Below, piece after piece: positions 1-9,430 of a stretch of 64,000 nucleotides of DNA. The stretch spans positions 62,001 through 126,000 of the forward strand of contig CAYYHU010000002.1 of the NCBI GenBank assembly GCA_964471865.1. The letters run 5' to 3'. The notes beneath the pieces were generated by a model. The model saw nothing but the letters and a program-made list of their open reading frames with translations. It searched no databases and was not told where the DNA came from. Origin of the DNA: CAYMUC01 sp964471865 (GTDB lineage: Bacteria; Actinomycetota; Acidimicrobiia; Acidimicrobiales; Ilumatobacteraceae). The translations under genes were made by a program, and so were the position numbers. How positions within the stretch are numbered: position 1 is the stretch's first letter; the number at the start of each line of letters is the position of its first letter.

Positions 1-285
1 GACGAGAACGGGTGTCGACGCGTCGAGGAACAACACGCGCACGCGTTGGGAGGTCCGTCTCATCTCCGCGATTCGGTCGACCAGATCCACATGATCGGTG
101 GCCGGCCCCACCACGAGAGCCAGTCGACCCGTCGAGCGACCTCCGGACTGGCCGAGTTCGACCACCTTGTCGAGCAGACTGAGCGGAAGGTTGTCGATGA
201 CGAACCACCCGAGATCCTCGAGATGCTTCGCAGCCTCGGAACGTCCCGCTCCCGACATCCCGGTGATGACCAGCAGTTCGTCCAC
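1..285 (-). CDS. rapZ: RNase adapter / nucleotide-binding protein RapZ (YvcJ family), 3' end outside window
   Basis: Only the first 95 codons lie in the window. The reading frame opens at a GTG on the minus strand and continues off the left edge. The N-terminus has the P-loop GMSGAGRS at about residues 9-16, followed by a segment ending in FVIDNLPL, both typical of the RapZ/YvcJ family of ATP/GTP-binding proteins. In E. coli RapZ controls GlmZ/GlmS; in Gram-positives YvcJ is less defined. It lies downstream of uvrC, matching the usual actinobacterial order uvrC-rapZ-yvcK-whiA, so yvcK and whiA are expected just outside the window. Confidence 0.9.
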   Translation of the reverse strand, partial: MDELLVITGMSGAGRSEAAKHLEDLGWFVIDNLPLSLLDKVVELGQSGGRSTGRLALVVGPATDHVDLVDRIAEMRRTSQRVRVLFLDASTPVLV

Positions 286-339
286 TGATCGCTCAGGCTA
301 GTCCCTCTGATCCTGGGAGTACTGCGAGGATCTCTCGAG

Positions 340-1092
340 TCATCCCGCTCGGTCCACGCGCCCCGTCTCGCTTCGCCGAGTCCTCAGATACAACAGGCGT
401 GGGATCGTGGCCGCAGCCTCATACCCCACGGCCCGCTCGAGAAACCCGGGAGGTGGCGCCGGCTCGAGCATGTGTTCGATGACGAGACCGGCGTCTGCGA
501 GAGCGTTCACGTATCGCGACAACGGACGGTGCACGAACGGAATGAACACGCCCTTTTCGACCTCTTCGGTCGTGAGGTCCTCGATGAGGTAGTCACCGAT
601 GCGCCAGTACTGCTCGGGCGGATCGAGAACCTGATCGTCGATCCATCCCGAGTTCGGTGTCTGCAGCAAAGGATGGTTCAAGAAGAAACAGAACCGGCCG
701 CCCGGCTCGAGCACCCGAGAGACCTCGGCAATGGCGGCATCGACATCTCGAATGTGTTCGAACACCAAACACGCGATGACAGCATCGAAAGCGCCATCGG
801 CGAAGGGCAACGCCGAGGCATCGGCTCGCGACGTCGACACCCCGCCACCCCGTTCATGAGCAACGCGGATCTGGTTCCACGTCGGATCGACACCGACGAC
901 GAGGTCGGCGCCCTGGGCCGCTATGAGACGCGAGATCTGTCCATCACCACACCCGACGTCGAGAATCCGATGGGCTCCGGCGAGTTCGGAAACCGCGAGA
1001 GGCAGGATCTGCTCGACGTACTCGGGATCGGCTCCTTCGGTGAATCCTTCGATCCACCACTGCGCGTGGGTTTCCCACAACTCGTCGCTCAC
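340..1092 (-). CDS. class I SAM-dependent methyltransferase
   Basis: A 250-residue protein with a Rossmann-type SAM-binding core: motif I ILDVGCGDG, an acidic strand end at VVGVDPT, a DASALPFADGAFDAV segment and post-motif VLEPGGRF. It most resembles the UbiE/MenG-like Methyltransf_11 group. The substrate is not predictable. The start is taken at the GTG giving VSDELWETHAQWW, 10 bases after the uvrC stop; longer starts would run inside uvrC. It sits between uvrC and rapZ, which are often adjacent in actinobacteria, so it looks like an insertion into that operon and is probably co-transcribed with uvrC. Confidence 0.8.
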   Translation of the reverse strand: MSDELWETHAQWWIEGFTEGADPEYVEQILPLAVSELAGAHRILDVGCGDGQISRLIAAQGADLVVGVDPTWNQIRVAHERGGGVSTSRADASALPFADGAFDAVIACLVFEHIRDVDAAIAEVSRVLEPGGRFCFFLNHPLLQTPNSGWIDDQVLDPPEQYWRIGDYLIEDLTTEEVEKGVFIPFVHRPLSRYVNALADAGLVIEHMLEPAPPPGFLERAVGYEAAATIPRLLYLRTRRSETGRVDRAG

Positions 1093-1102
1093 CCTCAGGA
1101 GC

Positions 1103-3031
1103 CTAAGGCCCAGCTTCGACCTCGGGAGGTTCTGAATCCTCAGGTCGGCCACTATCGGCGCTTTCGGGATGGAAGCGGTCGTAGACGGCGTGGGCCACGG
1201 CCTCGGGTAACCAACTGAGAGCTTCGAGATCCGCCCGTGACGCCTTCTTGACCGCGTTGACACCTCCGAAGGCTTTGACGAGACGGGTGCGGCGCGCTTC
1301 ACCCAGACCAGCAATACCGTCGAGGACCGAGGTCGTCATCCGCTTCGCTCGTCGTTCCCGGTGGAAGGTGTTGGCAAAACGGTGGGCTTCGTCTCGGATT
1401 CGCTGCAGCATGTACAGCGCCTCGGTCCCTCGAGGGACGTCGACGGGATCATCACGATCCGGCACGTAGACCTCTTCGAAACGTTTGGCGAGTGCCGCCA
1501 CGGGAATCTCGTCGGCGAGACCCAATTCCTCGACCACCTCACGAGCCACGCTGAGTTGACCTTTGCCACCATCGACCACGAGCAACTGGGGCGGATACGC
1601 GAAGCGTCCGGGACGGTCCCCTCGCTCCCCGATCGGAGCATCACGCTCCTCGAGATAGGCACTGAGGCGTCGGGTCAGGACTTCGCGCATCGCGGCGTAG
1701 TCGTCGTTACCCGCCACATCGCGGATCTTGAAGCGGCGGTACTGGCGAGGCGCAGGAAGCCCATCCTCGAGCACGACCATCGACCCCACGTAATCCGTGC
1801 CCTGGAGATGGGCCATGTCGTAGCACTCGATGCGCAGCGGAGCCTCGGGCAGCCCGAGCAGATCCTGCAACTCGGTGAGGGCGCGCGACCTGGTGTTGTG
1901 ATCGGCGGCACGCTTGAGTCGCTGACGCGTGAATTCTTCACTGGCATTGCGATTGACGGTGTCGAGAAGGGCTCGCTTGTCCCCACGTTGAGGAACTCGG
2001 ATCTCGACCTGGGCCCCTCGACCATGGGCCAACCATTCCTCGTAGGTAGCTCGATCCTCGGGTTCATGAGGCACCACGACGAGGTCGGGGATTCCCGTGG
2101 GGGGATCCTCTCCGTAGAGGTGTTCCAGGATCCGGTCGACGAGACCGCCAGGGCTCAAGGCTTCGACCTTGTCGACCATGAAGCCCTTTCGTCCCACCAC
2201 CCGTCCATGACGAACGAAGAACACCTGCACCGCGGCTTCGAGATCGTCTTGATGCCACCCGATGACGTCGAGGTTCTCGTCGCGAGCGGCCACCATCTGC
2301 TGGCGCTCGCCGGCCCGCTCGACTGCACCGAGGCGATCTCGAATGCGCGCGGCGCGTTCGAACTCGAGAGCAGCGGCAGCCTCGCGCATGTCGATTTCGA
2401 GGCGCCTGACCACCGGTTCGGTGTCACCGGTGAGAAAGCCGCACAAGCCCTCGACATACGACTGGTACGACTCGGCATCCACCGAACCGACACAGGGTCC
2501 CGAACATTTCTCGATGTGGTAGAGCAAACAGGGTCGACCGAGGCGTTCGTGCTGGCGAAACTTGGCCGGACTACAGGTCCGAACCGGAAAGGTCCGCACC
2601 AACAAGTCGAGGGTGTCGCGAATCGCCCAGGCATGCGCATAGGGCCCGAAGTACCGCACCCCTTTGCGGCGGCGACCACGTACGACCATGGCCCGCGGCC
2701 AGTCGTCGTCCACGGTGACGGCAAGGAACGGGTAGCTCTTGTCATCGCGCAGACGGACGTTGAACCTGGGGCGATGCTCTTTGATGAGGGAGTACTCGAG
2801 CATCAACGCTTCGACTTCGTTCGCGACGATCGTCCAGTCGACGCTGACGGCCTCGGTGACCATCTGGGCGGTGCGTGGATGCAGCGTTCGAGGATCGGCG
2901 AAGTAGTTCGACAGCCGCTGGCGCAGGTTCGCAGCTTTTCCGACGTAGATCACACGCCCATGAGCGTCCTTGAACTGGTACGAACCCGGGCGATCGGGAA
3001 TCGTTCCCGCTGGAGGTCGGGCGACGACCAC
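1103..3031 (-). CDS. uvrC: excinuclease ABC subunit C
   Basis: A 642-residue UvrC of normal length. It makes the dual incisions around bulky DNA lesions after UvrA/UvrB loading. An N-terminal GIY-YIG nuclease domain (GSYQF then VIYVGKA, about residues 16-35) is followed by a cysteine-containing linker, a UVR motif near residues 200-235 (UvrB contact), the RNase H-like C-terminal nuclease (ECYDMAHLQG, VVDGGKGQ) and a helix-hairpin-helix end (LDGIAGLGEARR). Starts at GTG, 11 bases downstream of the uvrA stop. uvrB, uvrA and uvrC are consecutive on the same strand here, although uvrC is often separate in actinobacteria. Confidence 0.97.
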   Translation of the reverse strand: MVVARPPAGTIPDRPGSYQFKDAHGRVIYVGKAANLRQRLSNYFADPRTLHPRTAQMVTEAVSVDWTIVANEVEALMLEYSLIKEHRPRFNVRLRDDKSYPFLAVTVDDDWPRAMVVRGRRRKGVRYFGPYAHAWAIRDTLDLLVRTFPVRTCSPAKFRQHERLGRPCLLYHIEKCSGPCVGSVDAESYQSYVEGLCGFLTGDTEPVVRRLEIDMREAAAALEFERAARIRDRLGAVERAGERQQMVAARDENLDVIGWHQDDLEAAVQVFFVRHGRVVGRKGFMVDKVEALSPGGLVDRILEHLYGEDPPTGIPDLVVVPHEPEDRATYEEWLAHGRGAQVEIRVPQRGDKRALLDTVNRNASEEFTRQRLKRAADHNTRSRALTELQDLLGLPEAPLRIECYDMAHLQGTDYVGSMVVLEDGLPAPRQYRRFKIRDVAGNDDYAAMREVLTRRLSAYLEERDAPIGERGDRPGRFAYPPQLLVVDGGKGQLSVAREVVEELGLADEIPVAALAKRFEEVYVPDRDDPVDVPRGTEALYMLQRIRDEAHRFANTFHRERRAKRMTTSVLDGIAGLGEARRTRLVKAFGGVNAVKKASRADLEALSWLPEAVAHAVYDRFHPESADSGRPEDSEPPEVEAGP

Positions 3032-3042
3032 CGCGTCCGACC

Positions 3043-5883
3043 TCAGAGACCGAGCAGCGGCCGCAGAAAGCGACCGGTATGGCTGGCTTCGACTCCGGCG
3101 ACGTGCTCAGGCGTACCTTCGGCGACGATCTGGCCGCCTCCCGAGCCGCCTTCGGGGCCGAGGTCCACGATCCAATCCGCAGTCTTGATCACATCGAGAT
3201 TGTGTTCGATGACGAGCACGGTGTTGCCCTGGTCGACGAGCCGGTTCAACACGATGAGCAGGCGACGGACGTCTTCGAAATGCAAGCCGGTGGTGGGCTC
3301 GTCGAGCAGGTAGATCGTGTGACCCGTCGACCTCTTGGCGAGCTCCGAGGCCAACTTGACGCGCTGGGCCTCACCTCCCGACAGAGTGGGAGCGCTCTGG
3401 CCGAGGCGGACGTAGCCCAAGCCGACATCGACGAGAGTCTGGAGATGCCGAGCGATCGGCGGTTGGTTCGCGAAGAACTCGAGACCTTCGGCGATGGGCA
3501 TGTCGAGGACTTCGGCGATATTGCGGCCCTTGAACTCGATGTCGAGAGTGTCGCGGTTGTACCGCGCCCCCTTACAGACCTCACAGGGGACGTACACGTC
3601 GGGCAGGAAGTGCATTTCGATCTTGAGGGTGCCGTCTCCGGAACACGCGTCGCAGCGTCCCCCGGATACGTTGAAGCTGAACCGGCCGGGTTGATAGCCC
3701 CTGACCTTGGCTTCCTGGGTGGTGGCGAACAGCTTGCGGACGTGATCGAAAACGCCGGTGTAGGTCGCGGGATTCGATCGCGGCGTACGTCCGATGGGCG
3801 ACTGGTCCATATCGATGACCTTGTCGAGGTACTCGATACCTTCGACGCGCTGATGTCGGCCCGGAGATTCCTTGGCTTTGAGGATCCGTTGACGCAACGA
3901 CGGCAACACGATGTCGCGCACCAGGGTGGATTTGCCTGAACCCGAAACCCCTGACACCACCACCAGGCATCCGAGGGGGAAGCCGACGTCGAGATTCTTC
4001 AGATTGTGTTCACGAGCTCCGATGACCCGCAGCCAGTGTTCATCTGGCGAACGACGCGTCTCCGGGACCGGAACCTGGCGCTTGCCGCTCAGATACTGCC
4101 CGGTCACAGAGTCCTTGACCTTGCTGATCCCCTTGACCGGCCCGGAGTAGACGACGTTGCCCCCGTGTTCACCGGCTCCGGGACCGATGTCGACAACCCA
4201 ATCGGCAGCCTTGATCGTGTCTTCGTCGTGCTCGACCACCAACACGGTGTTGCCGAGGTCCCGCAAGCGCTCGAGAGTGTCGATCAATCGGCGGTTGTCA
4301 CGCTGATGCAAACCGATCGAGGGCTCGTCGAGAACGTACAGGGTGCCCACGAGGCCGGATCCGATCTGGCTTGCGAGTCGGATCCTCTGCGCCTCCCCGC
4401 CAGCGAGCGTTCCCGCCGAGCGCGACAGGGTCAGGTAGTCGAGACCGACATCGAGCAGGAACCCGAGTCGGGCGTTGATCTCTTTCACGACCCGTTCGGC
4501 GATCATCCGGTCCCGCTGGGACAACTCGAGACCTTCGAGGAACTTCGCGGACTCCCCGATCGGGAGCTCACAGACCTCGGCGATGTTGCGGCCGTTCACC
4601 GTCACCGCCAAGGTTTCGGGCTTGAGGCGAGCCCCTTCGCAGTCTCGACACGGCACGAGGCGCATGTAGGACTCGAACTGTTCGCGCGTCCAGTCGCTCT
4701 CAGCGGTCTCGTGACGTCGACGGATCCATGGAATCACGCCCTCGTAGGTCGTCGTGAAGGTCCGGGTCCGGCCGTAGCGGTTGCGGTACTTGACCGTCAT
4801 CGCACCCGCCACCCCATGCAAGACGATGTCGCGGTCGGCTTCGGGAATCGAGGACCAGGGTGCCGTCAGATCGAGGCCGATATCGCCTGCGAGCGATTCG
4901 AGAACCTTGTGAAAATAGCGGGTATGCGCCGAACGCCAGGGCGCAATCGCCCCCTCGGCGATCGACTGATCCGGATCGGGAACGACGAGTTCTGGATCGA
5001 CCTCGAACGTGGTGCCCAGTCCGTCACAGGTCGCGCACGCCCCATAGGGCGAGTTGAACGAGAAGTTCCGAGGGGCGAGTTCCTCGAAGGAGACCCCGCA
5101 TTGAGGACACGCGAAATGCTGGGAGAAAGTGAGACGCTCCCCCGGCCCGTCAGCGGCGACGAGTTCGACCTCGGCCACACCGTCGGCGAGGCGTAATGCC
5201 GTTTCGAGGCTGTCGGTGAGACGACGTTCGATTCCTTCGCGTCGCACCAACCGATCCACCACGATTTCGATGGTGTGTTGCTCATAGCGCGCGAGCCGTT
5301 CCCCGCTCGCGAGGAATTCGGCGATGTCGACGAGTTCTCCATCCACCCGAGCCCTCACGAAACCCTGGGCTGAGAGATCACCAAGAAGCGTGTCGTATTC
5401 GCCTTTGCGCCCCCGCACGACGGGGGCGAGCACCTGAAAACGGGTTCCCTCGTCGAGTTCGAGGATCCGGTCCACGATCTGTTGGGGGGTCTGGCGCGAC
5501 AGCGGGATCCCATCGGTGGGACAGTGTTGGATGCCGATCCGGGCGTAGAGCAGCCGGAGATAGTCATAGACCTCGGTGATCGTCCCCACGGTGGAGCGGG
5601 GGTTGCGACTCGCAGATTTCTGATCGATCGAAATCGCCGGTGACAGACCTTCGATGACGTCGACATCGGGTTTGTCCATCTGCCCGAGGAACTGGCGGGC
5701 GTATGCCGAGAGCGATTCGACGTAGCGGCGCTGCCCCTCGGCGTAGATCGTGTCGAAAGCCAGCGACGACTTTCCGGATCCTGACAGCCCGGTCAACACG
5801 ATCAAACGGTCCCGGGGCAACTCGAGGTTCACATCGCGAAGGTTGTGCTCCCGTGCTCCACGCACCACGATCGAATCGGCCAC
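3043..5883 (-). CDS. uvrA: excinuclease ABC subunit A
   Basis: Damage-recognition ATPase of nucleotide excision repair. Two ABC-type ATPase halves are visible: Walker A GLSGSGKSS near residue 33 and GVSGSGKST near residue 640, with signature regions AGGEAQRIRLA and SGGEAQRVKLA. Zinc modules show as CPQCG with CATCDGLG, and CDACSGDG with CEVCKGAR. The start is set at the GTG giving VADSIVVRGAREHNL, which matches the usual family N-terminus; a GTG seven codons upstream (position 5904) is also possible. Lies 66 bases downstream of uvrB (45 if the upstream start is used) and 11 bases upstream of uvrC. Confidence 0.97.
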   Translation of the reverse strand: MADSIVVRGAREHNLRDVNLELPRDRLIVLTGLSGSGKSSLAFDTIYAEGQRRYVESLSAYARQFLGQMDKPDVDVIEGLSPAISIDQKSASRNPRSTVGTITEVYDYLRLLYARIGIQHCPTDGIPLSRQTPQQIVDRILELDEGTRFQVLAPVVRGRKGEYDTLLGDLSAQGFVRARVDGELVDIAEFLASGERLARYEQHTIEIVVDRLVRREGIERRLTDSLETALRLADGVAEVELVAADGPGERLTFSQHFACPQCGVSFEELAPRNFSFNSPYGACATCDGLGTTFEVDPELVVPDPDQSIAEGAIAPWRSAHTRYFHKVLESLAGDIGLDLTAPWSSIPEADRDIVLHGVAGAMTVKYRNRYGRTRTFTTTYEGVIPWIRRRHETAESDWTREQFESYMRLVPCRDCEGARLKPETLAVTVNGRNIAEVCELPIGESAKFLEGLELSQRDRMIAERVVKEINARLGFLLDVGLDYLTLSRSAGTLAGGEAQRIRLASQIGSGLVGTLYVLDEPSIGLHQRDNRRLIDTLERLRDLGNTVLVVEHDEDTIKAADWVVDIGPGAGEHGGNVVYSGPVKGISKVKDSVTGQYLSGKRQVPVPETRRSPDEHWLRVIGAREHNLKNLDVGFPLGCLVVVSGVSGSGKSTLVRDIVLPSLRQRILKAKESPGRHQRVEGIEYLDKVIDMDQSPIGRTPRSNPATYTGVFDHVRKLFATTQEAKVRGYQPGRFSFNVSGGRCDACSGDGTLKIEMHFLPDVYVPCEVCKGARYNRDTLDIEFKGRNIAEVLDMPIAEGLEFFANQPPIARHLQTLVDVGLGYVRLGQSAPTLSGGEAQRVKLASELAKRSTGHTIYLLDEPTTGLHFEDVRRLLIVLNRLVDQGNTVLVIEHNLDVIKTADWIVDLGPEGGSGGGQIVAEGTPEHVAGVEASHTGRFLRPLLGL

Positions 5884-5949
5884 TGCTGCGAGACTACCGA
5901 GCACCCCGCATCGGACCCTCAGCCAGCTCGCATCGATCGGTCTCGGTGC

Positions 5950-8001
5950 TCAGCCGGCGTCTTTGAGTTCTCGACGCAGCTCGGCGATCTCGTCGCGCAG
6001 CCGGGCGGCATATTCGAACTTCAACTCAGCAGCCGCCTCGTTCATCTCATCCTCGAGGGTGCGCACGAGCCGAGCGAGGTCCTCTTGTGGCAGCCCTTTG
6101 AGGTCGCGCTCCACCCGGTCGCGTTCGCGTTGGCGACGACGATCCTTACCCGGCACCGGGGCCCCTTGATCGGGTCGGAGTATGGACAAGATGTCGCCCA
6201 CGGCCTTGCGGATCGTCTGAGGATCGATGCCGTGTTCGGCGTTGTAGGCCTGCTGGCGTTCGCGACGACGGCGGGTCTCGTCGATGGCGCGCTCCATCGA
6301 TGCGGTCATGCGGTCGGCATACATCACGACTTGGCCATCGACGTTTCGAGCCGCTCGTCCGATCATCTGGATGAGCGAGGTCTCCGATCTCAGGAACCCT
6401 TCTTTGTCGGCGTCGAGAATCGCGACCAAGGACACTTCGGGAAGATCCAGGCCCTCTCGCAACAAGTTGATGCCGACCAAGACGTCGAACTCACCGAGTC
6501 TCAAGGCGCGCAGGATTTCGATGCGCTGCAGGGTGTCGATGTTCGAGTGCAGATAGCGCACCCGCAGGCCCTGTTCGAGTAGGTACTCGGTGAGGTCCTC
6601 GGCCATCTTCTTGGTCAAGGTGGTGACGAGCACTCGGTCACCTCGATCGATCCGGCCGCGCACTTCCTCCATCAGGTCGTCGATCTGGCCCTGGGTGGGT
6701 CGCACGATCACTTCCGGGTCGATCAGACCGGTGGGGCGCACGATCTGTTCCACCACCCGATCCGAGACCCGTAGTTCGAAGGGAGCCGGTGTCGCCGACA
6801 TGAACACGCACTGGTTGACGCGCTCCATCACCTCTTCGAAACGCAACGGACGGTTGTCCATGGCCGAAGGAAGGCGAAAACCGTGCTCGACGAGGGTTTC
6901 TTTACGGCTGCGGTCGCCTTCGTATTGACCATGCAACTGCGGTACCGCGACATGGCTCTCGTCGATGACGAGGAGATAGTCGTCGGGGAAATAGTCGAGC
7001 AGGGTGAAGGGGGGCTCACCGGGTTGGCGGCCGTCGACATGCATCGAATAGTTCTCGATGCCGTTGCAGAAGCCGACCTCGGAAATCATCTCGAGATCGA
7101 ACTGGGTGCGCATCCGAAGCCGTTGGGCTTCGAGCAGTTTGCCCTCGGCCTCGAACAAGGCCAGGCGTTCCCGCAGTTCCTCTTCGATGCCGAGCACCGC
7201 CTGACGCATCCGCTCGTCACCCGCTACGTAGTGGGTCGCGGGAAACACCAAAGTTTGACGCAACTCGCGCAGGGTTTCACCGGTCAGCGGATCGATCACC
7301 GTGATGCGGTCGACGGTGTCTCCGAACATCTCGACACGTAGGACGTGCTCCTCATAGGCGGGATGGACCTCGAGGGTGTCGCCGCGAACCCGGAACTTTC
7401 CTCGACCCAGCGTCATGTCGTTGCGGTCGTATTGGAGATCGACGAGTCGTCTCAGAATCGAGCGCTGGTCGTAATCGACCCCGACATGCAACTCGAGCAA
7501 CTGCCCCCGGTACTCCTCGGGGTTGCCCATGCCGTAGATGCAACTCACCGAGGCCACCACGATGGTGTCGCGTCGAGTCAGAAGAGCCGCCGTGGCCGAA
7601 TGTCGCAGCCGGTCGATCTCTTCATTGACCGAGGAGTCCTTTTCGATGAAGGTGTCACTCGACGGTATGTAGGCCTCGGGCTGGTAGTAGTCGTAATACG
7701 ACACGAAGTACTCGACCCGGTTGTGGGGAAAGAACTCGCGCATCTCCTGAGCCAACTGCGCCGCCAAGGACTTGTTGGGAGCCAGAAGCAATGTCGGGCG
7801 CTGCACCGCTTCGATCGTCCATGCGATCGTGGCGGACTTTCCTGATCCAGTGATCCCGAGCAGGGTCTGGAAACGCTCACCGGCCTCGATTCCTTCGGCG
7901 AGTTGAGCAATCGCTCGCGGTTGGTCCCCGGCGGGCGCGAACGCGGAGACCACCCGGAACCGCTGATCGTCCTCGACGTCAACGATCGCTGGATCAGTCA
8001 C
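5950..8001 (-). CDS. uvrB: excinuclease ABC subunit B
   Basis: A 683-residue UvrB, the helicase-like factor that verifies damage and hands it to UvrC. Walker A GITGSGKS lies near residue 50. The tyrosine-rich beta-hairpin (YYDYYQPEAYIP) that inserts between strands is intact. Helicase motifs follow, including DESHV and the IGRAARN motif VI. A C-terminal UVR domain (residues about 640-683) matches the one in UvrC. The GTG start overlaps the coaE stop by 8 bases, so coaE and uvrB are translationally coupled. Confidence 0.98.
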   Translation of the reverse strand: MTDPAIVDVEDDQRFRVVSAFAPAGDQPRAIAQLAEGIEAGERFQTLLGITGSGKSATIAWTIEAVQRPTLLLAPNKSLAAQLAQEMREFFPHNRVEYFVSYYDYYQPEAYIPSSDTFIEKDSSVNEEIDRLRHSATAALLTRRDTIVVASVSCIYGMGNPEEYRGQLLELHVGVDYDQRSILRRLVDLQYDRNDMTLGRGKFRVRGDTLEVHPAYEEHVLRVEMFGDTVDRITVIDPLTGETLRELRQTLVFPATHYVAGDERMRQAVLGIEEELRERLALFEAEGKLLEAQRLRMRTQFDLEMISEVGFCNGIENYSMHVDGRQPGEPPFTLLDYFPDDYLLVIDESHVAVPQLHGQYEGDRSRKETLVEHGFRLPSAMDNRPLRFEEVMERVNQCVFMSATPAPFELRVSDRVVEQIVRPTGLIDPEVIVRPTQGQIDDLMEEVRGRIDRGDRVLVTTLTKKMAEDLTEYLLEQGLRVRYLHSNIDTLQRIEILRALRLGEFDVLVGINLLREGLDLPEVSLVAILDADKEGFLRSETSLIQMIGRAARNVDGQVVMYADRMTASMERAIDETRRRRERQQAYNAEHGIDPQTIRKAVGDILSILRPDQGAPVPGKDRRRQRERDRVERDLKGLPQEDLARLVRTLEDEMNEAAAELKFEYAARLRDEIAELRRELKDAG

Positions 8002-8632
8002 GCGACACCACCTCGGGAGCCGCTACGTCCGCAGCGAGTTGGTCCAGGGAGTTCAACCAATCCCAGACCTCATCGATCTGAGCCTCGAGATTCTCGAGTG
8101 GTCCCGAGTTGTCCACCACGACCGAGGCCGTCGCCAACCGTTCCTCGCGGGTGGCTTGGCGTGCGATTCGAGCCCTGGCGTCATCGGGGTCGAACCCGCG
8201 ATGGGTGACGAGTCGTTCGATCTGGGTCTCCACGGGCACGTCGACCACGATGATCCCCTGTAATCCGGACCGAGGGCGCTCGGTCAACAACGGAATGTCG
8301 AGCACCACGATTCGATCGCCGTCCCGCTCGGCCTCGATCCGAGCGTTCATCTCGGCGCCCACTGCAGGATGAACGATCCCATTCAAGGCGGCGAGCGCAT
8401 CGGGGTCCTCGAACACCATCGACGCAAGCGCCGCGCGGTCGAGTTCACCCGCCGCATCGATGATGCCCTGGCCGAAGCGTTCGACGAGTTGGGTGAGTAC
8501 CGGAGATCCGGGGCGCTGGAGATCGCGAACGATCTGATCGGCATCGATGACCACAGCACCGCGGGCCGCGAGACGCGCCGACACCGTCGACTTTCCCGAA
8601 CCGATTCCACCGGTGAGGCCCACGAGGATCAC
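7994..8632 (-). CDS. coaE: dephospho-CoA kinase
   Basis: Catalyses the last step of coenzyme A synthesis, phosphorylation of dephospho-CoA. P-loop GGIGSGKST lies at the very N-terminus, followed by VIDADQIVRDL and the nucleoside-kinase pattern VLDIPLLTE. The start is set at the GTG giving VILVGLTGGIGSGKS (212 residues). The open frame extends 36 codons further upstream, but that extension does not look like CoaE and would run into the divergent regulator. The coaE-uvrB order downstream of rpsA matches mycobacteria. It lacks the long C-terminal GrpB-like extension found in mycobacterial CoaE. Confidence 0.93.
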   Translation of the reverse strand: MILVGLTGGIGSGKSTVSARLAARGAVVIDADQIVRDLQRPGSPVLTQLVERFGQGIIDAAGELDRAALASMVFEDPDALAALNGIVHPAVGAEMNARIEAERDGDRIVVLDIPLLTERPRSGLQGIIVVDVPVETQIERLVTHRGFDPDDARARIARQATREERLATASVVVDNSGPLENLEAQIDEVWDWLNSLDQLAADVAAPEVVSRD

Positions 8633-8695
8633 CGCGATGACGCTAGCGGCCTCTCGACATCCATGGGACCTCGACGTGGTCCCACATCTGGGCTC

Positions 8696-9430
8696 ATGAA
8701 CACCCGCGTCGCTGCCACCCGACCCCGTGGCGATTCCCACCTCGGGGCTCTTTTCGTCGAGACTTCTCGGGCTCGGGATTCTCGACCAGCCACCTCTCCG
8801 TTGTCACCACTCGAGATACGCGTGCTCGTGACCGGAGCGACACCCCTCGCCCGGGAAGGAATCGCCCGATGCCTGCGAGCGAGACGAATCGATGTGATCG
8901 CTGAAGCCTCCACCACCGAGGAACTCGTGGGACGAGCTCTGCGTCTGCGTCCCGACGTCGTCCTGCTCGACACCGATCCGGTTCATCTGCCCATGGCTTC
9001 GGCTCGGGCTCTGCTCGAGGCGGATCGTCGCCAACACGTCGTGCTGATGTCGGGTCAGACCGATCCCGACAGCATCCACGACCTTCGCTCGTGGGGTGTT
9101 CATGGCCTGGTCGCGGCGACCACCCCACCCGATGATCTCGTGCGGGTTCTCACCGATGCCGCCCGGGGACGACGCCGGCTCCCCGATGCTCCATCGACAC
9201 CCCGGGAACGTCGGGTGTTGACCCGGCGCGAAACCGAGGTTCTGCAACTCGCCGTACAGGGGCATACGAACCACGAGATCGCATCGCTACTGCACATCTC
9301 GATCTCGACGGTGAAGCACCATCTCGGATCGTTGAGCCGCAAATTGGACGCGCGATCTCGCGTCGATGCGGTGGTGATCGGGTTGCGCTCCGGTCTCGTG
9401 GGGTACGGACCGGCTCGCCTCACTCCGTGA
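8696..9430 (+). CDS. NarL/FixJ-type response regulator with degenerate receiver domain
   Basis: About 244 residues: a receiver-like domain (about 45-165) and a C-terminal LuxR-type helix-turn-helix (LTRRETEVLQLAVQGHTNHEI, then STVKHHLGSL). The receiver is unusual. The acidic pair after the first strand is missing (VLVTGATPLAREG), the phosphoacceptor-like Asp is present in VVLLDTD, and the conserved Lys after strand 5 is absent (GLVAATTP). It probably does not use ordinary Mg-dependent phosphorylation. Start chosen at the first plausible ATG; a later GTG at VLVTGA is possible. It is divergent from coaE and overlaps the rpsA 3' end by 11 bases, tail to tail. Confidence 0.78.
   Translation: MNTRVAATRPRGDSHLGALFVETSRARDSRPATSPLSPLEIRVLVTGATPLAREGIARCLRARRIDVIAEASTTEELVGRALRLRPDVVLLDTDPVHLPMASARALLEADRRQHVVLMSGQTDPDSIHDLRSWGVHGLVAATTPPDDLVRVLTDAARGRRRLPDAPSTPRERRVLTRRETEVLQLAVQGHTNHEIASLLHISISTVKHHLGSLSRKLDARSRVDAVVIGLRSGLVGYGPARLTP

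Noticed and set aside
1361..3313. 650-codon plus-strand open frame across uvrC
   Set aside because: Complementary-strand shadow of a GC-rich gene; no motif, and uvrC on the minus strand is unmistakable.
4006..5196. 396-codon plus-strand open frame across uvrA
   Set aside because: Antisense shadow of uvrA.
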